From Hydnum rufescens UP504 (lineage: Eukaryota; Basidiomycota; Agaricomycetes; Cantharellales; Hydnaceae), in the NCBI GenBank assembly GCA_014904985.1, contig MU128961.1, positions 92,444-156,443 on the forward strand: a stretch of DNA of 64,000 nucleotides, given 5' to 3'. The translations under genes and the position numbers were made by a program. Shown here one piece after another: positions 10,196 to 18,348 of the stretch; the stretch's first letter is position 1, and each line of letters starts with the position of its first letter. The notes beneath the pieces were generated by a model that searched no databases, was not told where the DNA came from, and worked only from the letters and a program-made list of their open reading frames with translations.

Positions 10196-10794
10196 AGATG
10201 GAAATTTTTAAATGAATGTGTGTATTTGTGAATGAATGAGTCCTAATCTGCCCTTCCACTAGTGAGATGGGCCCATAACCTATTGAGGCTATGGCAGGAG
10301 AGGACCTGGGAGCTATCCCAGCAAGCAGATTTAAGGACAGATTTATCAGATGGATGAAACTGTAACAAACGGAACTAGCTGGTATATTAGGTAATTAGTA
10401 ATGAATGAATGGGGTGCAGGTTGGTTCCCTCAACAAGGTATGCATGCTTTGAGGTCATCAGAGTATGCTCATGGCATGGAGGTAGTAGGTAGTACAGCAG
10501 CAGAGCCTTGACAGAAACACTACCCATGGTGGGATGAATGAGATGAATGAGTACCAGATCAAGACTATCAATCAGATCTGGATTTTTTTTTTTCTTCACC
10601 ACAGTTTTTTTTTCACAGAAGCTTTTTTTTCCCACCTACATTTTTTTGCATAGTCCACACTCATATGCAAACAGCTGTAAGGGCTTCCCATTCCTACTCA
10701 GCCTGAGTACCCAATCACTCCCCCTGACCCTTAACACCAGGACCTATCCTGATACCCCCTCTTATATGACTTCTCCCTGGTCATTTTCTAAGTT
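10196..10794. other. No gene seen; probable Copia leader and LTR remnant plus DHA debris
   Basis: There is no sustained coding potential. Immediately upstream of Copia gag (10200-10365), leader or LTR sequence would be expected, but no paired LTR or clear tRNA-complementary primer site was found. T-rich runs and CACAGT words at 10585-10660 resemble degraded DHA sequence. Confidence 0.4.
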
Positions 10795-10945
10795 CAGAGC
10801 CAGGGACCCCTGGGGGCCCCTGCCTGAACCATGGAAATCACCCCAGCTGGCCCTGGGGGCCCCAGCATCAAAACCTCTAGTTAGACTATATAAATGCAAG
10901 GCTCATAATATATAACTAGACCTACATTTGTGGCTGACTGAGTTG
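10795..10945. repeat. DHA terminal region, isolated copy
   Basis: It contains GGGGGCCCC blocks, then CTAGTTAGACTATATAAATG, then GTGGCTGACTGAG, in the order of the other right-hand DHA termini. It runs directly into the palindrome starting at 10946. Confidence 0.6.
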
Positions 10946-12183
10946 GAGCAAGATCTGAATAAGGCAATATAATATGACACTAAACAGGGGATTGTATAAA
11001 TCAGAGTGCCCCTAAAATTGAATATTGAGGCCATATATATATATATATGTACTATGTGGTGGATACCTTAAAATGGACATCAGATATCTCCAGAGGCGTG
11101 TAAGAGTATAATTTCCTTATTTGGGTATGTGTATTTCCTCATTCATTCAGCCACATCCTAGTATTAGAGCCTATAAATTGGCAATTGGAACTTGATCCAG
11201 TATTTCCATGAAAATGTTTTTTTTTCATAATTTTTAAGGCAAATGCTATGTCATGAGTTTCACATAATCACTTCTGGTCAATAACTCCAAGTAGAATCAC
11301 CAACTACTCTGATTGTGTGGAACTTGTGACATAGCATTTGCATTAAAAATTATGAAAAAAATACACTTTTGTTGGCATACTGGATCAAGTTCCAATCACC
11401 AATTTATAGGCTCTAATACTAGGATGTGGCTGGATGGATGAGGAAATACACATACCCAAATAAGGAAATTATACTCTTACACACCTCTGGAGATATCTGA
11501 CATCCATTTTAAGGTATCCACCATGTAGTATATATATATATATGGCCTCAATATTCAATTTTAGGGCATTCTTGTAATGAAGTGCCTCCCAGATTCAGGA
11601 GGGCACTCATTGTTGTACTTGGACAAAGTGGAGTCGACAGGTTGGGAGCAGGAATGAGGGGAAGGGGAGAAGAGGTAATCACACTGCCCTCAGCACTGGC
11701 TTTGGACAGAGGAGCTGGACACAGAGCTAAGCACTGGCTTTGCTCTGAGTCCAGGGGAAAAGAGTGCAAGGGAGTGGGGGTCATGGCAAAAGGCATAAAG
11801 TAGTGATTGGCCAAGTGGCACAGTCACTATCTAAGGAGAGGATGGGGGATCAGTGAGAGGAAGGACTGTCCTACTCACTACTTTCCTGCTAGGGTCCAGA
11901 GGTGTTACTCCCAGACTAGGAAAGGCCTAGTATTAGTGGCTACTAGACAGGCCAACCAGATAGACAAGTAGAAGCAGAGACAGAAGCAGGTTTCACAGTT
12001 TCTCACTAGGTGATAAAGATCTGGGCAAAGGTTCACTCTTTTATTCCATGGAATCTGCCATATATACATGACTTTTGAGTCCTAACTTAATTATGTAATA
12101 CACTATATTACAATTCTGATTTATGCAGGCAATCCAATCCCCTGTTTAGTGTCATAATATATTGCCTTATTCTGATCTTGCTC
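10946..12183. repeat. Foldback/MITE-like palindrome interrupted by a solo LTR
   Basis: The arms 10946-11262 and 11321-12183 are inverted copies once the LTR at 11573-12112 is removed. Shared words include GAGCAAGATC at both outer ends, AATATGACACTAAACAGGGG, GGATACCTTAAAATGGA and GCAAATGCTATGTCA near the ~58-nt loop. Single mismatches are scattered. No protein is encoded. No outer target-site duplication was resolved. Confidence 0.8.
11573..12112 (-). mobile_element. Solo LTR of the outer chromovirus family, TSD ATTCT
   Basis: It begins TGTAATGA and ends TATATTACA, like the LTRs at 23872 and 42195, and shares their order of words (GGAGTCGA, CTCAGCACT, GGGAAAAGAGTG, CTATCTAAGGAGAG, GGGCAA). 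ATTCT flanks it at 11568-11572 and 12113-12117. It is much more diverged and CpG-poor, so it is an older insertion than the element at 23872. Strand follows the orientation of the full-length copy. Confidence 0.85.
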
Positions 12184-12625
12184 ATTCTTGTCTTTTTCTT
12201 CAATATTACTACCAGAATAACTATAAAATAAATATCATGCATAATCTTTTTAGTACTCAGGCTGGGACACTGCAATGTGGTGTCTTTTATGCCAGACATT
12301 CAGTGCTTTTTTAATTTTGCACTTGCCAGCATTGAGTCATGGCTTCCTCCAATGCCTGATTATGGCCTACAGCAACCTGTCAAGTGTGAGTGAGCACCAC
12401 ACCCCAGTGATGATGCTGGGTGTGGTGAATAAGGTACAATTTTTCTTTAGTTTTGTGCCAAAGGAGCTGTTCCAAGCTGTTCCTTTTGCACCCTTTCATT
12501 ATTTACTAATATCTTGAGTTCTTTTCATCATAGGGATGATCACTCAAGCCCACCACCCCCTGCACATCAAATGACAATGACAATGATATGACAATCCTAT
12601 CATCATTGTTGCACATGATGCTGGA
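12184..12625 (+). repeat. DHA subfamily 2 array, left part
   Basis: It contains an exon-end hairpin ACCACACCCCAGTGATGATG / CTGGGTGTGGT, the donor-like ATAAG|GTACAA, an intron hairpin CCAAAGGAGCTG / AGCTGTTCCTTTTG (12460-12493), branch TACTAAT and acceptor ATCATAG near 12534. The following exon-like block is interrupted by the hAT element, whose TSD is ATGCTGGA. Confidence 0.65.
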
Positions 12626-14138
12626 TAGGGCTCCTGACAGGTCAGGTTTGGGTTGGGTCAGGTCAAACCTGCACCAGTCACCATTGCCTACAGGCCCAAC
12701 CCATACCTGCAGGTCATGACCTGAAAACCTGAAGGTTGATCTGCAGGTTTCTCATGTGGTAGCACCTGTAGTATAAACACATATGACCCAGCACATAAAC
12801 CCCTCTTATTGTGTAATTATGGGTAAGGGAGTCTAATTACATGCCTCAGGATCCAGATATTAACATACTCCTCATCAGCATTAGTTTTTGAATCATATCT
12901 GCCTTAAGAAATGCATGACAGAGTGAAATTACATCCCAACCAATATTCAGTGAGCACTCCACACTAATGGAGGACCCTATGGGAATAAATGAGGAGCATG
13001 CCTATCAGTAGGTGAATTGTCCACACCTAGGATGGCTAAGAAATTATGAGCAGCTCATGTGAGGACAGGATAATTGTATTTATTTGTCTTCCAGAACACA
13101 AGGGGATCACTGTCCATGGGGATTTGAGCTTCCAAAAAGATAGGGCCCAAGTCCTTGACTTGGGGTCCTGTAGGTGCCTTGAGTTTTGAGCTTGGGAAAA
13201 AGTATATCCATTCCATCAAAAAGAGCCAAGAATGTGCTTGTTCTGGATCGAGTAGGCTCAGACATGATGATTACATCCATGTGTGCCCAGGGTTGCCCAT
13301 TGAGACCCTTCTAACCAATAAGGTTGCTTCAGAGCCACCTGAGCCCATATTCCCAGACCTGTGGATGACCTGCAGGTCTGCAGGTCAGGACCCACAGGTC
13401 AAGAATTCCTTAGGGGAGGAGGAGGAGGAGGAATTCTAGTTTATATACTGCAGTAGGCTCCCAAGGGTCCAAGAGTGGTCCAAATACATGACGAGTCAGT
13501 ACCTGAGAGTTAATCTAATGTTTCAATCAGAGTATTGTGAAGGGGGTGAGTGAAGGGGTGTGGATTCAGCAGTGTGCAGGTGTGATCTGAGATGGGTGAG
13601 ACAATGAGAGAGAGCCATGGGAACATATTAAAAAGGGACAGGCATATAAAGATTTAATCAAAGTGAAACAGCACACCTGGTGGGATGCCAGGTTGTTCGC
13701 ACATATGAATGCTGACAGGGGGCGAACACTTGTAGGAGTGGTGGCAGACAGTCCCTTCAGTTGTGGAGGTGGAGGAGAAAATGGTAGGAGAGAAAGGTGA
13801 ACAGTTCCATCCCAATATCGTATCTAGTGCATCAGCATTACCCATATATCTTGGGAGGTGGGCAGATGTTAGGATAGTGTGGGTTTACATCTTTGAAAAA
13901 GCCCCCAAGGCCTCGATAAAGGCCGCAAGGTGTATGTTACCATCCATCGTTCCCAAAAGTTTTGCTGTGTTGCAGTCTTGGTCAGTGTCTCTGAGTAGGT
14001 GGCGATGACCCTCATGCAGCATGCATGATTGTAGGTCATGTTCGCAGGTCTGTAATTCCTTAGGGGCCAACCCCAACCCACAACCTGCAACCCAACTGGG
14101 AAGGTGACCTGCATTGACCCAACCTGTCAGGAGCCCTA
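12626..14138. mobile_element. Non-autonomous hAT element, TSD ATGCTGGA
   Basis: Terminal inverted repeats TAGGGCTCCTGACAGGT begin at 12626 and end at 14138. Identical 8-bp duplications ATGCTGGA lie at 12618-12625 and 14139-14146. A TAGGG start plus 8-bp TSD is diagnostic of hAT transposons, and the subterminal GGGTTGGGTCAGG words fit too. The 1513-bp interior has no recognisable transposase (no BED finger, no hAT dimerisation motif in the short frames present), so mobility would need a transposase supplied in trans. Confidence 0.85.
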
Positions 14139-14532
14139 ATGCTGGATCTTCTATATCCTGTGCAACCAAAGCAACCAACAGAAAAACACCCCAAATAGGT
14201 CATCACACCCCAGCCTCACTGGGGTGTGATCATAAGGCACATATATTAATGCATACATCTCCTCTTGCAAGAGTGGGGCAGCTTTCAGCTGCCCCTTCTG
14301 TGCAGCCTTATTTTTACTAATACATTGAGCTGTCTTCATTGTAGGGACTATTTCATCCACCGAACCACTCCCCACATGTCAAACATCAATCAAGGCTGTA
14401 TTGTCACTGTCAATGAAGACAATGCAGTCATCTGCACAATTACTAGTCTTATGCCCCCATGCAGCTGAAGAACCCAATGAGTCACCATGAGAAAGACACC
14501 ACATCCCAGCCTTGCTGGGATGTGGTGATGAG

Positions 14533-14640
14533 GTATGTGTTATATATGTATGTCACCTTTTTCAAAGAGGGCAGCTCTTAAGCTGCCCTTTTTGCATTCC
14601 TTTGATTCTTTACTAACCATTCAGACTTGTTTCATTACAG
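14533..14640 (+). other. Intron-like DHA subfamily 2 unit, 108 nt
   Basis: Donor GATGAG|GTATGT, hairpin centred near 14580, branch TTTACTAAC and acceptor TTTCATTACAG at 14640. Confidence 0.6.
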
Positions 14641-14798
14641 GGTCTCTCTCTACTTCCCACCCTCCTCACATGCTTCAAATGACAAATGATGATCCCATTG
14701 TCATCATGGGCAATGTGGGTCATATGACCTCAGGAACCAGCAATAAAGCACCTGAAACAGGAAACCACACCCCAGCTTTGCTGGGGTGTGGTAATAAG

Positions 14799-14902
14799 GT
14801 GAGTTTATTCATCCTTCATCTTGTCTTGTGCAAAAAGGGCAACTTCAGGCTGCCCTTTTTGTGCCACTTTAATCACATACTAATACTTTGTTTTCATTTC
14901 AG
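14799..14902 (+). other. Intron-like DHA subfamily 2 unit, 104 nt
   Basis: Donor AATAAG|GTGAGT, stem GCAAAAAGGGCA / TGCCCTTTTTGT, branch ATACTAAT and acceptor TTTCATTTCAG at 14902. Confidence 0.6.
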
Positions 14903-15189
14903 GGACTATCACTACCCTCCTCCCCCACTTCAAATGATGACAACAGTGGCAATTCTGTCATTGTCATTATGAATGACTGTGGATCTTATGACCCTGTATG
15001 ACCAAAGATCCCAATGATCCAAACCACCTGCATGATAAGCAGGACACCACACCCCATCATTGCTGGAGACCACAATGATACAAAGGTAACTTCAAGTTCA
15101 AGTGAGGACTTAGACACCAGTGGAGACCAATAGACACCACCATGAATGGCAGAGTAATTACAAGTTTAATTGAAGACTTGGACACTGTT

Positions 15190-15350
15190 AGTTCTGTTGT
15201 ATCTGAACAGGCTGGTCAGCCACTTTTCCACATCATATTAGATATCATGAGCCTTGCATTTATTGATCTAACAAGATGTTTATACCAGGGGGCCCCTGGG
15301 GGCCCCTGCCAAATCATTATTTATTAATTTATTATTATTGTTATTATATT
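15190..15350. repeat. Left terminal region of DHA copy 3
   Basis: This is an inverted version of the right-hand terminus: the outer end GAACAGGCTGGTCAGCCAC, a CCTTGCATTTATTGATCTAA word (complement of the TATATAAATGCAAGG motif), GGGGGCCCC blocks near 15287-15310 and an ATTATTATTG tract. The leftward-reading array starts just inside it. Confidence 0.65.
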
Positions 15351-15569
15351 AGTATATACATCCATCAGCTCACCCCATACCCAAGAAGAGCAGCCAGAGG
15401 CTGCTCTTCTTTCACAATTATAGCTAAAAGAAAAAAAGACTTACCTAAAGGGGATACTTACCTCCACCCCAGTTGGGGGTGCCATTCACTGGTTTCATCA
15501 TGGGTTTTGTTCATGGCATGTCATTCAGTGGGTTTGTGGTCAGGGGTTGTGCAGGTTCTGCTACAAGAT

Positions 15570-15668
15570 CTAGATAAATAAATAATAGATTAGTTGGATA
15601 TTAATTCAGCGCAAAAGAGCAGCTTACAAGAATATAAAAATAAAAATAAAAATAAAAATAACACTTAC
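15570..15668 (-). other. Intron-like DHA unit, 99 nt
   Basis: On the minus strand: CCAG|GTAAGT donor at 15668, an AAATAAAAATAAA tract, a degenerate GCAAAAGAGCAGC half-stem, CAACTAAT branch and ATCTAG acceptor at 15570. The stem partner is mostly replaced by the repeat tract. Confidence 0.5.
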
Positions 15669-15779
15669 CTGGTAGTACCCACACCTGCTTCAGGGGGTGT
15701 GGGGTACTGGGCTGGTGGGTGGGTTGATGGGTTGATTTGGGTGGGTGTGTGTTTGTGCATTGGGGTTGGACACCCCAAC

Positions 15780-15882
15780 CTAGAATGGAGAACAATATGT
15801 TAGTTAAAATCAAAAGTTGCACAAAGAGAGCAGTGACTACTGCTCTCTTTGTGCATTAATAGCTACTAATAAATATACATAC
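15780..15882 (-). other. Intron-like DHA unit, 103 nt
   Basis: On the minus strand: ATATAAG|GTATGT donor at 15882, hairpin GCACAAAGAGAGCAGT / ACTGCTCTCTTTGTGC, a TTTAACTAAC branch and CTAG acceptor at 15780. Confidence 0.55.
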
Positions 15883-16470
15883 CTTATATAGCCACACACC
15901 CGCCACAGCAGGTGTGTGGCTCCCTGTTTCCCTGCTTGTCTTCTCCATGGCTTCCTGTGCATGTTGTTGTTCATTTGTTCATTTGTTGGCTTGTTCATTT
16001 CATCCCTGTACCATGTCATTCAGGTGTCAATGGGGGGGGTTATGGGGGTTCTCACATTGGTATTTGTTTGTGCAGGAAGTGATGACCTAGAATATAAGAT
16101 TATATATTAGTTAAGAGTTAAACAACATGCAAAAAGAGCAGCTTTTGCTGCTCTTTTTGCATGGCTGTAGGTAGTGGGGGGGAGGAACTCACCTGATATG
16201 GAACCACACACCTGCTGTGGTGGGTGTGTGATTCCTGGCATGTCATTTGATGTGGTCATGTCCTTGTTTGGCACATTGCTGTGTCACATTCCCATGCATT
16301 GCACTGCCATGTCACATTCCTGTTTGGGCTCTCATCATGCATTGGGTGAGGCCTCAATCTAAAATAAATAAAGGCACATTAGTAAAAAATTCCACAGCAA
16401 CACAAAAAGAGCAGCTTTTGCTGCTCTTTTTGTGCCATTGTATCTACTGGAAAAAAGACTCACCTTGTGA

Positions 16471-17255
16471 CCACACACCCACAGTAGCAGGTGTGTGGTT
16501 CTATACTTGGTATGTACCCCCAATGATGCAAAAAGAGCAGTGAAGCTGCTCTTTTTGTGTTGCTTTTAATTTTTTAACTAATAATATTTTATTTTAGGTA
16601 TCAGCACACATGAAGACCATGAAGAACCCCCCCAGAATGATAACACACCCACAAATGGGGTCTGGAAATGACAATGCACCACACGAAGAGACAAACCACA
16701 CACCCGCAGTAGTGGGTGTGTGGTTCTATACTTGTTGGTATGTAATGTACCCCCAATGATGCAAAAAGAGTAGTGAAAGCTGCTCTTTTTGCATCACTTT
16801 TAATTTTTAACTAATGATTTTTTATTCTAGGTATTGTCACAAATGAAGACCCATGAAGCAAGCCCCCCCTGAATGACAACACCCCCATGAATGACAATGC
16901 ACCACATGAAGAGAAGAGCCACACACCTGCAGTAGCAGGTGTGTGATTCTATACAAGGTATATAATAGTGCACCCCCCAATGATGCAAAAAGAGCTGCTC
17001 TTGCTGCTCTTTTTGTGTTCATTATAATTTTAATTTTTAACTAACACCTTACATTTATTCTAGGTTATTGCCTCAACCACCCACCACACAAACCCCCCCA
17101 TAGGAAATGACACCATGACTGGCCAAGCAAATGCCGAACAAAGCCCACCAACAATGACCAGCCAAGAGACACCCACCAGACAAAACCCAGGAATGGGGAC
17201 CCATGATGCAAGACCACAGAACCCCAAGACAAACCACACACCTGCCAAAGTGGTG
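16471..17255 (+). repeat. DHA copy 3, rightward-reading arm (truncated)
   Basis: The arm switches orientation at an exon-like palindrome around 16471-16500 that has a donor-like site on each strand, so it is a divergent centre. Units have intron hairpins at 16528-16560, 16760-16792 and 16984-17018. The last exon-like block ends abruptly at repeat B (17256), so the right terminus is lost. Confidence 0.7.
16510..16597 (+). other. Intron-like DHA unit, 88 nt
   Basis: Donor ACTTG|GTATGT, stem GCAAAAAGAGCAG / GCTGCTCTTTTTG, branch AACTAAT and acceptor TTTATTTTAG at 16597. Confidence 0.55.
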
Positions 17256-17789
17256 TGGAAGATAAAAACATCCAGTATCAGAAAATGCAAAATCACACCA
17301 CTTCCAGCCTATGGAATGATCATGTGACCAATTATGAAATTAATTATGGCTATGCACGAAAACAGAATTCATTCAATTGCTCCATCAGTTTTGATCAGAA
17401 ACGTACACACATATAATGCTTAGAAAACTGCAATTCACACCTTTCCAATGATACCACATACAAGTCAAACAGACCAAAACTGCACTCTCCAGACCAATAT
17501 TACTATCAAAACCCAGAATTTCCAGTAAAAAATGAATTTCTCCATCAGTTTGCATCCAATCCTCTCAGAACAACTGCTCCTAGAAATATATAAAAATACA
17601 CATCCAATGGTACTGAGCATGTGAAGAACAGATCAAAACTGAACTCTACAGAACAATATTACTATCAGAATCAACACCCATCAGTATTTTATGAATTTCT
17701 CTGTCAGTTCACATCCAATCTGCTTGGAACCATCACAACCAGAAAACTATTAAAAATTTGCATCGAATGGTACCAGGCACAACTATTGC
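17256..17789. repeat. Repeat B, copy 2 (longer)
   Basis: It starts GGAAGATAAAAACATCCAGT and follows 6347-6750, then continues ~140 bp further. It includes three diverged copies of the TCAGTTTTGATC...GAATGGTACCA motif. It lies between DHA copy 3 and the left end of DHA copy 4. Unclassified. Confidence 0.6.
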
Positions 17790-18062
17790 AGATACAAACC
17801 AGGCTGGTCAGTCACATAGGGGACCTAATTTAGGTACCACTTTCGGGCAGAAAATGGTACCTAAGAGGTCCCCCAGACCTTTCGGCCGAAATCAAGCCAT
17901 TCCAATTCAGTTTTTTTGGCCATCTATCGGCCAATCCATGGCTGTGCTAGATTATTTGTTTATTTACTATTGTTTGTTTACTATTTATTATTATTATTAT
18001 TATTATTATTACTACTATTATTATATACATATTACGCTATATACATATTATCCCCCCCCCCC
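17790..18062. repeat. Left terminal region of DHA copy 4
   Basis: This is an inverted near-copy of 521-793, starting GATACAAACCAGGCTGGTCA and ending in an 11-C tract (18052-18062). In the inverted copy (1-531) the G tract joins directly to CAAACCCCA; here the matching TGGGGTTTG appears only at 22878, after the low-quality block and gap. It pairs with the right terminus near 43405-43430 (shared CAGATACAAACCAG). Confidence 0.65.
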
Positions 18063-18302
18063 GGACCAACGGTACAAAACCAAAGGACCACAACCCACTT
18101 CGTGTGGTGTGTCCTACAATGTTTTTTTTCTTGTATTTTTATCTATATTGTACAACGACTGCAAAAAGGAGCAGCGGCAAAAAAGCTGCTCCCTTTGCGT
18201 CCAACTTTTGAATTTTTTTACTAATTGAGAGTCCAAAACTGGAAAGCCACGCCAAAAGAAAAAAACCCGTACGAAATGCACACAAAAAACCCTGGCTGAA
18301 CG

Positions 18303-18348
<46 letters not shown>

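Larger units (their letters stand above)
14147..15060 (+). repeat. DHA subfamily 2 array, right part
   Basis: Three regular units follow one another. Exon-end hairpins are CACACCCCAGC/GCTGGGGTGTG types (14198-14230, 14502-14530, 14762-14792), each 5-8 nt before a donor-like site. Intron stems are GGGGCAGCTTTCAGCTGCCC (14278-14300), AGGGCAGCTC/AAGCTGCCCT (14569-14591) and GCAAAAAGGGCAAC/GGCTGCCCTTTTTG (14829-14861). Architecture equals subfamily 1 but stem sequences differ with pairing conserved. Confidence 0.7.
15351..16470 (-). repeat. DHA copy 3, leftward-reading arm
   Basis: Five units read on the minus strand have hairpins at 15383-15411, about 15611-15625 (half-stem), 15818-15853, 16128-16161 and 16400-16434. 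Donor-like ACTTACCT or CATACCTTA (plus-strand view) lie next to the exon-end hairpins, and branch and acceptor complements (TTAGTTGG, CTAGAT; TTAGTT, CTAG) lie on the other side. The arm reads toward the terminus at 15190. Confidence 0.7.
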
